A DNA stretch of 32,821 nt from Rhodoblastus sp. Lineage in GTDB: Bacteria; Pseudomonadota; Alphaproteobacteria; Rhizobiales; Beijerinckiaceae. Numbering within the stretch: position 1 is the first letter of the stretch; every line of letters begins with the position of its first letter. Position numbers and translations under genes: made by a program. Shown piece by piece: positions 14,995 through 24,090 of this stretch. Location: contig NZ_JAGRPM010000047.1 of NCBI RefSeq assembly GCF_019449565.1, forward strand, positions 1 through 32,821. Reading direction: 5' to 3'. A model generated the notes under the pieces. The model was not told the origin of the DNA and did not search any database. It saw only the letters and a list, made by a program, of their open reading frames with translations.

Positions 14995-16257
14995 ATGAAA
15001 GATGTCTTGCAACCGAGCCTGCGACGGCCCAATGCGCCTTCAGGAAAAATTGCCGATATTGAGTTTCTGCGCGGACTGGCCATCGCCCTCACGCTGATCG
15101 CCCATTTGATCCTGGCTTTTCCGGATTGGGCCGGGCTGACGGCTTTCAACAGCCGTCACTGGCTCGGCTCCGGCGTTGATCTGTTTTTTGTGATCAGCGG
15201 CTTCGTCATTACCGCGTCGCTGCGGAACCAGATGGGCAGGGTCTGGGACGCGCTTCACGGCGGCGGCGGGAAAGACCTGGGCGCCGTCCGGGATCGTTGC
15301 CGGCTTGCCAGCCGGGTATTGGCCGCCTTCTGGATTCGCCGGGCGTTCCGCCTGCTGCCGGGGGCCTTTGCGACCATCGGCCTGACGCTTGTCTTCATCG
15401 CCCTGTTTTCGCCCAGAGCGATCGGAGCGACGCTTGGCGGCTTCTGGCTCCATGCCGAGGCGGCGGCGGCGGCCCTTCTTCAGGTCTTCAATGTCTGGGG
15501 CTGGCGGCGGCTGGTCCATGGCGGCGACGTCACGCTTTTCGGCGCCTACTGGAGCCTCTCGCTCGAAGAACAATTCTATTTCCTGTTTCCCTTCATCATG
15601 ATCGCCTGCGGCTCCATGCGCCGTCTCGGTCTGGTCGCCCTGGCCGTGGTGGCGGGCCTGTTTTTCGTGCGCAAGAGCCTGCCCAGCGACGCCATGTGGT
15701 GGTTTCGCGTCGACGGGCTGTTCTGGGGCGTCGCCATCGCCTGTTTCCGTCCGAATCTCGGCTTTGTCACGCGCTGGAAGCCGGGCGCGAAATGGGTCCT
15801 TGGCGCGCTCGTGCTCGCGGTCTGCATCGGCGGCCTGACCGAGACGATCATCCTGATGTGGAGCCATGATTCCGCCAATGGCGCGATGCTCCTTTTCGCC
15901 GCGTTCCTGGTCGCCGTCGCCAGCATCGACGCCGGGCTGTTCCAGTTCCCGCTGCTGGGGCGGGCTTTCGTCTATCTGGGCGAGCGGTCCTACGCGATCT
16001 ATCTGCTTCACATCCTGATCTTCGCGGGGGTGCAGGCGATCGGCGACTCGCTGCTCGAAGCCGGCGCCTCGCCGCTCTGGGCCAATGTCGGCAAGGCCTT
16101 GCTCGTTCTTCTCTCTCTTGCGCCCATCGACCTCTTTCATCGATCGGTCGAAATCAGGTTTCGGAATGTTGGGCGCCGGATTTCCATGAAATTGCTGGCG
16201 GGAAGCGGCGGCGTGGAAGCGCGCGACGGCCTCGCCGCGCAAGACCCGCTTCGTTGA
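14995..16257 (+). CDS. Acyltransferase 3 family membrane protein (OafA/YrhL-like)
   Basis: The 420-residue inner-membrane O-acyltransferase opens with the family pattern IEFLRGLAIALTLIAHLILA (catalytic His37), then GVDLFFVISGFVI, FWIRRAFRLLPGAFATI and SLSLEEQFYFLFPF, a signature of the OafA branch. About ten membrane segments are present, with ERSYAIYLLHILIFAGVQAI near the end. It probably acetylates a cell-surface glycan such as lipopolysaccharide, exopolysaccharide or peptidoglycan. Unlike the acyltransferase at 8420 it has no glycan genes beside it. No C-terminal SGNH domain is seen. The ribosome-binding site is weak, but the start matches the family. It is probably monocistronic. Confidence 0.87.
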   Translation: MKDVLQPSLRRPNAPSGKIADIEFLRGLAIALTLIAHLILAFPDWAGLTAFNSRHWLGSGVDLFFVISGFVITASLRNQMGRVWDALHGGGGKDLGAVRDRCRLASRVLAAFWIRRAFRLLPGAFATIGLTLVFIALFSPRAIGATLGGFWLHAEAAAAALLQVFNVWGWRRLVHGGDVTLFGAYWSLSLEEQFYFLFPFIMIACGSMRRLGLVALAVVAGLFFVRKSLPSDAMWWFRVDGLFWGVAIACFRPNLGFVTRWKPGAKWVLGALVLAVCIGGLTETIILMWSHDSANGAMLLFAAFLVAVASIDAGLFQFPLLGRAFVYLGERSYAIYLLHILIFAGVQAIGDSLLEAGASPLWANVGKALLVLLSLAPIDLFHRSVEIRFRNVGRRISMKLLAGSGGVEARDGLAAQDPLR

Positions 16258-16535
16258 ATCCCGACGTCATTTGGCCATCCCGATCCGATCGGCGAAGGAT
16301 CCTCCGGCTTCCGGCGGAACTTGATTCAAGCTCGTGCGTTGCCGTTACGATATCGGAAGGCAACAGCGACGACCTGTCGCAAAGGACGTTCCCGGAGGGC
16401 CTGCAACAGGCTCGCTAGCGATATTAACCGCGAGTGATGAGCCCCATTGGGCGCGGCGCTTTCGAGGTATAGTGTAGGCGTGGGTTAGGCGTCATTCAGG
16501 AGCGCCGCACAATTCCTGAACTGGGGGGATTTGCG

Positions 16536-18242
16536 ATGACAACTGCGACATGGCTGGGCGGCGCAATCTGGGGCGGAGCGGACGACGACTCCCTCTGGAC
16601 GGGCGGATCTGGCCCCGGCGGCGCGCCCGCAGCCGGGAACGACGTTGTTCTGAACCGCATCGGCAGCCTGACGCTTAGTCTGGGCGCCAACACGCCCTCC
16701 CTCAATTCGCTGACGATTTTCTCCGACGATATTCTCGACGTGGCCGCCTTCACGCTTTACGTGGACGCGCCGGGCTCGTCCGGGATCGACCTGTCGTCCG
16801 GGACCATCGCGCTCGCCGGCGGCTCCATCGTCGATGCGGCGGACATAACGCTCGGCGCGGGCGGCGGCATCAGCGGCTACGGCTCGATCAACATCACGAC
16901 CGGAGCCCTGACCGGCGCGGGCGTGGTCGAGGCGAGCGGCGGACTGCTGGACGTGTTCGCGAATGTGAGTTCGGGGGTCCAGCTCGCCATCGACAGCGTC
17001 GGGGGCGGCGACCTCAGAATCCAGCAAGCCGCGGCGACGAACTCCGCGATCTCCATGACCAATTCCAGCCAGATCCTCGAGATCGGCTCCGCCGCCTCCC
17101 TGACCATTGGCGTTCAGGAAATCACGACGGGCGGAACCATCTACCTCAATGGCGGGACGGCGACTCTGACGGATGCGTTCGGACTGGTTCTGGGCGGCAA
17201 TCTGACCGGCGGCGGCACGGTGGACGCCGAGTTGCAAGGCGGCGGCACGGCCAAGGCCTCGGCCGGCCTGACGCTCACGTTCAAGCAAAACGTCGATCAG
17301 GCGGGCGCGGCCACGCAGTTCGTCATCGGCGATGGCGGGACGATCGACTTCGACGCCATGGTCGGCACATTCTCGATCAAGCCGCTGGTCACCTTCCAGG
17401 GCGCGACCGGCACGCTCAGCGACACCGCTGTCATCATGACCTCGGTGAATTTCGGAACCATCACCGGCTTTTCTGGCGGCGACGAAATCCATTTGCAGGC
17501 TTTTGGGGCGGGCGACACCTACGTCATTTCCAGCGACACGCTCACCATCATGAACGCCGCCGGTACGCTGTCGCAAAGCTTCGCCTTTGCGTCGGGCACG
17601 GCGATGGACCAGATAGTCGTGACCGACAATGGCGGCATTGACACCATCGCCATTTGCTTCATGGCGGGCGCGATGATCCGCACGCCGGACGGCGAAGCCG
17701 CGGTCGAGACTCTGAAGCGCGGCGATCTCGTGCTGACGGCCGAGGGCGCCGCCAAGCCGGTCGCCTGGCTCGGCCGGCAGACAATATCCGCACTATTCGC
17801 CGATCCGGTGCGCAATTGGCCGGTTCGGATCAGGGCCGGCGCGCTCGACGAAAACATCCCATCCCGCGATCTCCTGCTCTCGCCCGATCACGCCTTGCTC
17901 GTCGGCGGCGCCCTGTTCCACGCCGGCGCGCTCGTCAATGGAACGTCGATCCGGCGTGAAACCCAAGTCCCGCCCACATGGGTCTATTATCATGTCGAAC
18001 TGGAGGACCATTCGCTGATCCTGGCGGAGAATACCCCGGCGGAAACCTTCGTGGACAATGTCGAGAGGCGCAATTTCGACAATTGGGCCGAGCATGAGGC
18101 CCTCTATCCCGACGGCAAGCCCATATCGGAACTGCCTTACCCGCGCGCCAAGGGAGGGCGTCAGGTGCCGCCTCGCATCCGCGCCCTGCTGGCCGAGCGC
18201 GCCGTCCTCATCGGCGCGCAAGCCGGAGCGGCGGCTGCCTAA
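16536..18242 (+). CDS. Hint (hedgehog/intein) domain protein with beta-repeat passenger
   Basis: The 568-residue protein starts at ATG 16536 after a GGGGGG site. Residues 1 to about 370 are low in charge and rich in Gly, Ala, Ser and Thr, with repeated short strands (SGTIALAGGSIVDAADITLG; GALTGAGVVEASGGLLDV). This is the signature of a beta-helix passenger as in autotransporter repeats. From Cys374 a Hint_2 domain follows: CFMAGAMIRTPDGEAAVETL, then LLLSPDHALLVGGALFHAGA and YYHVELEDHSLILAENTPAE, with the conserved His residues of the self-cleavage fold. No Sec signal peptide is seen, so type I-like export is possible. The function of Hint_2 proteins in alphaproteobacteria is largely unknown. 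Confidence 0.85.
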   Translation: MTTATWLGGAIWGGADDDSLWTGGSGPGGAPAAGNDVVLNRIGSLTLSLGANTPSLNSLTIFSDDILDVAAFTLYVDAPGSSGIDLSSGTIALAGGSIVDAADITLGAGGGISGYGSINITTGALTGAGVVEASGGLLDVFANVSSGVQLAIDSVGGGDLRIQQAAATNSAISMTNSSQILEIGSAASLTIGVQEITTGGTIYLNGGTATLTDAFGLVLGGNLTGGGTVDAELQGGGTAKASAGLTLTFKQNVDQAGAATQFVIGDGGTIDFDAMVGTFSIKPLVTFQGATGTLSDTAVIMTSVNFGTITGFSGGDEIHLQAFGAGDTYVISSDTLTIMNAAGTLSQSFAFASGTAMDQIVVTDNGGIDTIAICFMAGAMIRTPDGEAAVETLKRGDLVLTAEGAAKPVAWLGRQTISALFADPVRNWPVRIRAGALDENIPSRDLLLSPDHALLVGGALFHAGALVNGTSIRRETQVPPTWVYYHVELEDHSLILAENTPAETFVDNVERRNFDNWAEHEALYPDGKPISELPYPRAKGGRQVPPRIRALLAERAVLIGAQAGAAAA

Positions 18243-18254
18243 GTTTTCGGCAAT

Positions 18255-18278
18255 GGGCGCGAAAGCTATTTCGCGCCC
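18255..18278. terminator. Hairpin at the convergent hint / purK ends
   Basis: Arms GGGCGCGAAA (18255-18264) and TTTCGCGCCC (18269-18278) pair perfectly around GCTA, which covers the purK stop codon. T-tracts on either side are short, so it is a plausible but not canonical bidirectional terminator. Confidence 0.5.
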
Positions 18279-19354
18279 TTGAGGATCGTCACATGTCCCA
18301 TCTTGCGGCCGGGCCGGGCTTCCGACTTGCCGTAAAGATGCAGACAGGCGCCCGGCACTTCCAAAAACTCGCGCCAGCGATAGACATCGTCGCCGATGAG
18401 ATTGTGCATCTCGACGGGGCCGTGGGCGCGCGTCACGCCGAGCGGGAAACCGCAGACGGCGCGGATATGCTGCTCGAATTGCGAGGTGACCGAGCCATCG
18501 AGCGTCCAATGGCCGGAATTATGGACGCGCGGCGCGATTTCATTGACCAGCAGCTTCAAGCCGGCCGGCGTCTCGACGACGAACATCTCCACCGCCAGCA
18601 CACCGACATAATCCAGCGCCTCGGCGATGCGTTTCGCCTTATCGCGCGCGCGCTGCCGGACGTCCTCGCCAATATCAGCTGGGACGGTGGTCGTGGCCAG
18701 AATGTGATGTTCGTGCTCGTTGCGTCCGACGTCCCAGGCGACAAAATCGCCGTCGAGGCCGCGCGCCGCGACCACCGAGACCTCGCAGACGAAGGGCACA
18801 AAGCCTTCGAGGATCGAGGGCTGGCCGCCAAGCGAGCGGAAAGCCACGGCGAGGTCCGAGCCTTCGCGGACCAGCGCCTGGCCCTTGCCGTCATAGCCAA
18901 AGCGCCGGGTCTTGAGGATCGAGGGACGGCCGATCTGCGCCACCGCCCGCGCCAGCGCGCCGGCGTCGTCCACCTGCGCAAAAGGCGCGACCTCGATGCC
19001 CAGCCCGGAAATGAAATTCTTCTCGACAAGCCGGTCCTGAGTCAGGGCCAGCACGGAGGGCGAGGGCCGCACGGGCTTCATGGCCGCGAGAAATTCCGCC
19101 GTCCGCGCCGGGATATTTTCGAATTCATAGGTCACGACATCGACCGCCGCGGCAAAAACGGCAAGGGCCGCCTCGTCGTCATAGCGCGCGACCGTGGCGG
19201 CGGCGGCGACTTCAGTGGCAGGATCGTCGTCGCGGTCGGTAAAAATATGGCAGGACAGCCCGAGCCGCGCGGCAGCGAGCGCCAGCATGCGGCCCAATTG
19301 CCCGCCGCCTATGATCCCGATGCGCGCACCCGGCGCCAGCCTCGCCTCAGTCAT
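18266..19354 (-). CDS. purK: N5-carboxyaminoimidazole ribonucleotide synthase
   Basis: This 362-residue ATP-grasp enzyme makes N5-CAIR from AIR, bicarbonate and ATP in de novo purine synthesis. The N-terminal domain shows [20 protein letters not shown]. The ATP-grasp core contains [13 protein letters not shown] (nucleotide-binding loop), [15 protein letters not shown] and the metal and substrate block [29 protein letters not shown] and a small C-terminal domain complete it. ATG 19354 gives the family N-terminus and overlaps the purE stop by eight bases, so the pair is translationally coupled in the usual purE-purK order. Confidence 0.96.
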   Translation of the reverse strand: MTEARLAPGARIGIIGGGQLGRMLALAAARLGLSCHIFTDRDDDPATEVAAAATVARYDDEAALAVFAAAVDVVTYEFENIPARTAEFLAAMKPVRPSPSVLALTQDRLVEKNFISGLGIEVAPFAQVDDAGALARAVAQIGRPSILKTRRFGYDGKGQALVREGSDLAVAFRSLGGQPSILEGFVPFVCEVSVVAARGLDGDFVAWDVGRNEHEHHILATTTVPADIGEDVRQRARDKAKRIAEALDYVGVLAVEMFVVETPAGLKLLVNEIAPRVHNSGHWTLDGSVTSQFEQHIRAVCGFPLGVTRAHGPVEMHNLIGDDVYRWREFLEVPGACLHLYGKSEARPGRKMGHVTILKGAK

Positions 19355-19844
19355 CCTTTTTCGGACGCTCCGCGACCGCCCCGGTCTGTTTCGCGCGCCA
19401 GGCGTCGAGCCGCGCCGCGAGTTTTCCATCGTTCAAGGCGAGGATCGAGACCGCGAGCAAAGCGGCGTTGATCGCCCCCGCCTTGCCGATCGCCAACGTC
19501 CCGACCGGCACGCCGCCCGGCATCTGCACGATGGAATAAAGCGAATCCACGCCTGACAGCGCCTTGGACTCGATCGGCACGCCCAGCACCGGCAGCGGCG
19601 TCATGGCGGCGGTCATGCCCGGCAGATGGGCCGCGCCCCCCGCCCCGGCGATGACGACTTTGAAGCCTGCCTCGCGCGCGCCGGTGGCGAAGGCGACCAG
19701 CCGTTCCGGCGTGCGATGGGCCGAGACGATGCGAACATCCGCTTCGACGCCAAGCGCCTCCAGGGTTTCGCTGGCATGGCGCATGGTCGACCAATCGGAT
19801 TGGCTTCCCATGATGATGGCGACAGGAGGCTTGCTGCTCGGCAC
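19347..19844 (-). CDS. purE: 5-(carboxyamino)imidazole ribonucleotide mutase
   Basis: The 165-residue class I PurE converts N5-CAIR, the product of PurK, to CAIR. Conserved blocks are [15 protein letters not shown] (substrate phosphate loop), [13 protein letters not shown] (catalytic His in SAHR), [14 protein letters not shown] and [14 protein letters not shown]. The start is GTG 19844; no ATG gives a full-length family N-terminus, and no strong ribosome-binding site is visible. The enzyme forms octamers in other bacteria. The gene is followed directly by purK with an eight-base overlap. Confidence 0.96.
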   Translation of the reverse strand: MPSSKPPVAIIMGSQSDWSTMRHASETLEALGVEADVRIVSAHRTPERLVAFATGAREAGFKVVIAGAGGAAHLPGMTAAMTPLPVLGVPIESKALSGVDSLYSIVQMPGGVPVGTLAIGKAGAINAALLAVSILALNDGKLAARLDAWRAKQTGAVAERPKKDD

Positions 19845-19965
19845 TTGTTTCTGACCCGGACCAAAGGAAGGCGAAGTGTCTAAAGCGAAGCGCCCGAAAG
19901 GGAAAGGCGGATTCTGGCCAAAAGCTCCGTTTCAGCCAAAATTTCCGGGAGAGTGCGATGAAGGC

Positions 19966-20184
19966 TCAGGCGATGATGTCGGGGGTCATCGCGTCTTCCA
20001 GCGTGGTGATCCTGTCGCGAAGCAACAGCTTTCGCTTTTTCAGCCGCTGCAACTGCAACTGGTCGGCGGCGCCGACCGCCAGCAAGGCGTCTATGGCCGC
20101 GTCAAGATCGCGGTGTTCCTGCCGTAAACGCTCGACTTCAAAGACGAATTCGGCCCGCTCTTCTTCGTTCAGTTCTCTGGTCAT
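19966..20184 (-). CDS. DUF465 (YdcH-like) small coiled-coil protein
   Basis: The 72-residue, highly charged helical protein MTRELNEEERAEFVFEVERL continues with LQLQRLKKRKLLLRDRITTL, the KKRKLxLKDxI signature of DUF465/YdcH. No enzyme motif exists; the family is of unknown function and conserved across proteobacteria. It is transcribed divergently from a second DUF465 gene (20514-20702), and the two share the basic LKxRKLLLxDxIT core. The intervening 329 bp holds a repeat array. Confidence 0.85.
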   Translation of the reverse strand: MTRELNEEERAEFVFEVERLRQEHRDLDAAIDALLAVGAADQLQLQRLKKRKLLLRDRITTLEDAMTPDIIA

Positions 20185-20513
20185 CGAAAACCGCTGGGCA
20201 TTTCATTGGGCGCCCCTCGCGCCGTGCGCCGGATTATGTGCGTGGCGGGTTCCAAGAGCAAGACCAAGATAAGGGCGCAATGCGGTCCCAAGAGGCAATT
20301 TGGCGCTCCACCAGGGCAGTTTGGCGCCGAATGAAGGCAATCTGACACCCCGCGCAGCCAGAAATCCGGCTGCCGCGCGCCCGATGCGACTCTAACCCTC
20401 CGCCAATAGCTAAGCTTCCCCTAAGTCACGACTTTTTGACAAAAAGATTCCCCCTTGCGGGTTACGTGGATCGTGTCACAATCCTGTCGTTCAAGCATCG
20501 ATAGGAGTTGCGC
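20185..20513. promoter_or_regulatory. Divergent promoter region between two DUF465 genes
   Basis: This region feeds both YdcH-like genes. It contains three 21-bp direct repeats (listed separately). A TTGACA at 20436-20441 could serve the rightward gene, but its -10 at the usual spacing is GC-rich (about 20459-20464). No ORF of note is present. Confidence 0.45.
20294..20356. repeat. Three 21-bp direct repeats upstream of the DUF465 genes
   Basis: Units begin at 20294, 20315 and 20336, exactly 21 bp apart: GGCAATTTGGCGC, GGCAGTTTGGCGC and GGCAATCTGACAC, followed by variable bases. The first two agree at 12 of 13 positions, and the third at 10 of 13 with the first. The 21-bp period (two helical turns) puts every unit on the same face of the DNA, as expected for cooperative protein binding. 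TTTGGCGCCGAA in the second unit is almost a palindrome. Confidence 0.75.
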
Positions 20514-20702
20514 ATGTCCTTGCAAAGCCATCTCGCCGAACTCGAGCGCCGCCACATGGCGCTTCAACGGGATATCGAGAAGGAAGAGCTCCATCCCGCA
20601 GTAGACGAGCTCAAGCTGCATGAACTCAAACGACGCAAACTGCTCCTCAAGGACGAAATCACGAAAGTGCGTCATGAGACCCTTCTGGCGCCGGCGCATT
20701 AA
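20514..20702 (+). CDS. DUF465 (YdcH-like) small protein, second copy
   Basis: The 62-residue helical protein MSLQSHLAELERRHMALQRD continues with ELKRRKLLLKDEITKVRHET, the DUF465 signature. ATG 20514 has TAGGAG six bases before it; a TTG just upstream is discounted. It is shorter than the divergent paralogue (19966-20184) and shares its basic core but not its termini, so the two are diverged paralogues rather than a recent duplication. The function of the family is unknown. Confidence 0.85.
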   Translation: MSLQSHLAELERRHMALQRDIEKEELHPAVDELKLHELKRRKLLLKDEITKVRHETLLAPAH

Positions 20703-20818
20703 ACGGCGCCTTGACATCATCCTTCCGAACTCAAAATTGCCCATTCACAAATCTCGAGAACTCGGACAGCAGACGTAAGAAATTGCGGCGCTGCTCCGGA
20801 AGGTGAGACGAAACCAAG

Positions 20819-20852
20819 CCGCCGACGAGCCAAAAGCTCGCGGCGGTTCTTC
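20819..20852 (+). terminator. Hairpin after the second DUF465 gene
   Basis: The 5' arm CCGCCG-A-CGAGC and the 3' arm GCTCG-CGGCGG (20836-20846) pair with one bulged A around CAAAA, followed by TTCTTC. This is a moderate rho-independent terminator, also placed to stop the converging PAP2-like gene. Confidence 0.45.
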
Positions 20853-20889
20853 ATTTCGCGACATATCCGCGTAGGAGAACGCGCAGAGC

Positions 20890-22023
20890 CTATCCCGCTT
20901 GTCCGACAGGAGCGACGAAAACCGATCCTTCGCGCTCGTCCCTGCCCTGCAACAGCGCTTTGGCGGCAAGGATGGCAAACACAGCAACCGCAGCCCCTGC
21001 CGCGACATCGAAGAAATGATGGCCGCCATCGGCAGGCACAGCCAGCAGCGTCAGGACATTGACGGCGACGGCGGCGATGGAAACCCAGCCGAGCCCCCAC
21101 AAGGCGCGCATTGTCAACAGCGCCATCACGGTATGGAAAGAGGGCGCTCCGATCAAACCGACAATTTCTTCGGATCGGACCGTTCCGGGTCCATCTCGCC
21201 ACACGCGGAAAACCTGCAGCGCCTCCTCGCGCGACAGCGCCAGCTGAAACGGCGGGACTGGCTTGCCGTTGGCGTAAAGAAACTGCAGTTCTCCGAGATT
21301 GGGAAAAGCCGTCCAAAGCGCAACTGTCAAAACGGCCGCAAGCATGAAAGCGATCGAGAATTCGTCGAGACGCGCGATTCTGCGGCTGAACGCGAGAATG
21401 GCGATCGCGACCGGCAATTGCGGCAAGGTGGAATTATAGGCCGCCGTTAGCAACGCGCCGATTGTTGAATTCGATTTGACTGCGGTGACATAGCCAAGCC
21501 AGTCGAGGCCAATCGCCTTGTCAAGATTGGCGATGGCTGCGTCATAAAGCGGACGATGCGCCGCCGCGCCCGCATAGTTGAGCACTGCGCCGAAACTGGA
21601 AAAAATGACGAGCTGTGCGGTCACCAGGCAGGCGGCGGCGACGCCGGCGTCACGCCCGAGCCAACGATAGGCGAGGCCAATCGTGATCAGAAACGCGGCT
21701 CCGAGATAAGCCTTGGCGAAACTGGACCATAGGACATCCATCGCAATGAAGCATTGCGCGATGAGCACCGACAGAGCGGTGAAAAGAATGATGGCAATGC
21801 GTATAATGTCGCCGCGAACGAGAAGCTTGACCACCATTCCGACGACTTTCAAAAAAGGACCACCCCATTGAGAGTTGAAGCAAATTTCGATTAACGCCGC
21901 GTCAATCCCCCCCGGTTCGGTCGGGGAACGCACGACGGGCGCCATCCGCTGAAATCGAATTGAGAAAGCCGAGCGCTCGGGCTTCGCCGCAAGCACATTA
22001 GCCGAAGGGTTGAGCATCCCCAT
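20890..22023 (-). CDS. PAP2-superfamily (inositolphosphotransferase/Aur1-like) membrane phosphatase
   Basis: The 377-residue inner-membrane protein has about eight hydrophobic segments. PAP2_3-type motifs are AAYNSTLPQLPVAIAIL, GAPSFHTVMALLTM (catalytic His297 in motif 2) and VPADGGHHFFDVAAGAAVA (His335 and Asp339 in motif 3). Such enzymes hydrolyse or transfer phosphate or polar head groups on lipids, including polyprenyl diphosphates, so recycling of lipid carrier is possible but unproven. The start is uncertain: ATG 22023 or 22017, or a later ATG at 21837 just before the first membrane helix. The first 60 residues have no family support. It is divergent from prpE. Confidence 0.8.
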   Translation of the reverse strand: MGMLNPSANVLAAKPERSAFSIRFQRMAPVVRSPTEPGGIDAALIEICFNSQWGGPFLKVVGMVVKLLVRGDIIRIAIILFTALSVLIAQCFIAMDVLWSSFAKAYLGAAFLITIGLAYRWLGRDAGVAAACLVTAQLVIFSSFGAVLNYAGAAAHRPLYDAAIANLDKAIGLDWLGYVTAVKSNSTIGALLTAAYNSTLPQLPVAIAILAFSRRIARLDEFSIAFMLAAVLTVALWTAFPNLGELQFLYANGKPVPPFQLALSREEALQVFRVWRDGPGTVRSEEIVGLIGAPSFHTVMALLTMRALWGLGWVSIAAVAVNVLTLLAVPADGGHHFFDVAAGAAVAVFAILAAKALLQGRDEREGSVFVAPVGQAG

Positions 22024-22109
22024 CCTAGACTTATCGCCCGTTCCAGCGCACTTTCCGCAAAATTTGCCGCGCGACGATGGCGCGAAAAAATACGGGAGCG
22101 AGGGGAAAC

Positions 22110-24014
22110 ATGGCGAGCCGCTATCAAGAAGTCTATCAGTCCTGGCGCAAGGATCCGCAGGCCTTCTGGGCCGAGGCCGCCAAGGACGTTGACTGGATCA
22201 AGCCGCCGACGACCGCCTTCGATCCCAACGCCGGGGTCTATGGCCGCTGGTTCCCCGACGGCACGCTCAACACCTGCTATAACGCCATCGACCGGCATGT
22301 GAAGAACGGCCGCGCGCAGCAGGCCGCGCTCATCTACGACAGCCCCGTCGCCAATTCGAAGCGCGTCTACACCTATGAGCAATTGCTCGCCGAGGTGAAC
22401 GCGGTCGCCGCTGTGCTCAAGGATCTCGGCGTCGTCAAGGGCGACCGCGTGCTGGTCTATATGCCGATGATCCCGGAAGCGATCATTGGCGTAATGGCCT
22501 GCGCGCGCATCGGCGCCATTCATTCCGTGGTGTTCGGCGGCTTCGCCTCCAAGGAGCTGGCCACCCGCATCAACGATTCCCAGCCCAAGCTCATTCTGAC
22601 CACCTCCTGCGGCATCGAGCCGAACCGCGTCGTGAAATACAAGCCCCTACTCGACGAGGCGATCGATCTCGCGGACTCCAAGCCGGAAAAGGTGCTCCTG
22701 CTTCAGCGGCCGCAGGAAGCGGCCACGATGATCCCTGGCCGCGACGAAGACTGGGAGGCGCTGGTCGACGTCGCGCGCAAGGCGGGCCGCACGGTCGAGC
22801 CGGAGGAAATGGCCGCGACCGACCCGCTCTATATTCTCTACACTTCCGGCACCACCGGCGTTCCCAAGGGGGTCGTGCGCGACAATGGCGGCCATGCCGT
22901 CGCCATGTGCTGGACCATGAAGAACCTTTACGGCGTCAAGCCGGGCGAGGTGTTCTGGGCCGCGTCGGACGTCGGCTGGGTCGTCGGCCATTCCTATATC
23001 ATCTATGGCCAGCTGCTCTATGGTGCGACCACCGTGGTCTATGAAGGCAAGCCGGTCGGCACGCCCGATCCGGGCGCCTTCTGGCGCATGATCGAGGAAT
23101 ATAACGTCGTCTCGCTCTTCACGGCGCCGACTGCGCTGCGCGCCGTGCGCAAGGAAGACCCCAACGCCGAGCACCTCAAGCGCTACAATGTCGGAAAGAG
23201 CCTTCGCGCCCTGTTCCTGGCCGGCGAACGCGCCGATCCTGACACTGTCGCCTGGGCGGAGCAGATTCTCGGCGTGCCGGTCATCGACCATTGGTGGCAG
23301 ACCGAAACCGGCTGGGCCATTGTCGGCAACCCGCTCGGCCTGGGCGCCCTGCCCGTCAAGCATGGCTCGCCGACCGTTCCCATGCCCGGCTATGACGTGC
23401 AGATCGTGGATGAAGGCAGCCATCCGGTTCCGGCCGGCAAGATGGGCTCCATCGTCATCAAGCTGCCGCTGCCTCCTGGCTGCCTGCCTACCTTGTGGAA
23501 GCAGGACGAGCGGATGAAGGAATCCTACCTCATCGACTTCCCCGGCTATTACAAGACCGCCGACGCCGGCTTCGTCGACGAGGACGGCTACCTCTACATC
23601 ATGGGCCGCACCGACGACATCATCAACGTCGCTGGCCACCGCCTCTCGACCGGCGGCATGGAGGAAGTGCTGGCCTCCCATCCCGACGTGGCCGAATGCG
23701 CGGTCATCGGCGTCAAGGACGAGCTGAAAGGCGAGCAGCCCTGCGGCTTCGTGGTGCTGAAGTCGGGCGTGACCCGCTCGCCGATCGAGATCGAGAAGGA
23801 TCTGGTCAAGCTGGTGCGCGACAAGATCGGCCCCGTGGCAGCGTTCAAGATCGCGATCACCGTGCAGCGCCTGCCCAAGACCCGCTCCGGCAAGATCCTG
23901 CGCGGCACGATGAAGAAGATCGCCGACGGCGACGCCTGGACCATGCCCGCCACGATCGACGATCCGGCGATCATGGACGAAATCATGGCCGCGCTGGAGC
24001 ACAAGGGTTTTTGA
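22110..24014 (+). CDS. prpE: Propionyl-CoA synthetase (AMP-forming acyl-CoA ligase)
   Basis: The 634-residue adenylate-forming enzyme activates propionate (or acetate) with ATP and CoA. Motifs in order: YILYTSGTTGVPKGVVRDNG (ATP-phosphate loop, about 241-260), VIDHWWQTETGWAI (A5 motif; WWQTE typical of the ACS/PrpE clade), YYKTADAGFVDEDGYLYIMG (A7), GRTDDIINVAGHRLSTGG (hinge) and KTRSGKILRG with catalytic, acetylatable Lys595. VVRDNGGHAVA and the overall length favour PrpE over AcsA. ATG 22110 has GAGGGG upstream; an earlier ATG at 22077 adds 11 unlikely residues. It is followed by a strong terminator, so it is monocistronic. Confidence 0.92.
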   Translation: MASRYQEVYQSWRKDPQAFWAEAAKDVDWIKPPTTAFDPNAGVYGRWFPDGTLNTCYNAIDRHVKNGRAQQAALIYDSPVANSKRVYTYEQLLAEVNAVAAVLKDLGVVKGDRVLVYMPMIPEAIIGVMACARIGAIHSVVFGGFASKELATRINDSQPKLILTTSCGIEPNRVVKYKPLLDEAIDLADSKPEKVLLLQRPQEAATMIPGRDEDWEALVDVARKAGRTVEPEEMAATDPLYILYTSGTTGVPKGVVRDNGGHAVAMCWTMKNLYGVKPGEVFWAASDVGWVVGHSYIIYGQLLYGATTVVYEGKPVGTPDPGAFWRMIEEYNVVSLFTAPTALRAVRKEDPNAEHLKRYNVGKSLRALFLAGERADPDTVAWAEQILGVPVIDHWWQTETGWAIVGNPLGLGALPVKHGSPTVPMPGYDVQIVDEGSHPVPAGKMGSIVIKLPLPPGCLPTLWKQDERMKESYLIDFPGYYKTADAGFVDEDGYLYIMGRTDDIINVAGHRLSTGGMEEVLASHPDVAECAVIGVKDELKGEQPCGFVVLKSGVTRSPIEIEKDLVKLVRDKIGPVAAFKIAITVQRLPKTRSGKILRGTMKKIADGDAWTMPATIDDPAIMDEIMAALEHKGF

Positions 24015-24041
24015 GCGCCGCGCGTTTGATGGCTCTTCTGA

Positions 24042-24070
24042 CCCCGGCGGTTCGCTCCGCCGGGGTTTTT
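24042..24070 (+). terminator. Rho-independent terminator of prpE
   Basis: Arms CCCCGGCGG (24042-24050) and CCGCCGGGG (24057-24065) form a perfect nine-bp stem with loop TTCGCT, followed by TTTTT. It lies 28 bases after the prpE stop. Confidence 0.9.
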
Positions 24071-24090
24071 CTTCGGTAACACTCAAAATG

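Noticed and set aside
15040..16242. 400-codon minus-strand ORF opposite the second acyltransferase
   Set aside because: Antisense shadow; the plus strand encodes a convincing acyltransferase 3 protein.
22647..24086. 479-codon minus-strand ORF opposite prpE
   Set aside because: Mirror frame of prpE with Asp/His/Arg-rich artefact composition; its start region also crosses the prpE terminator.
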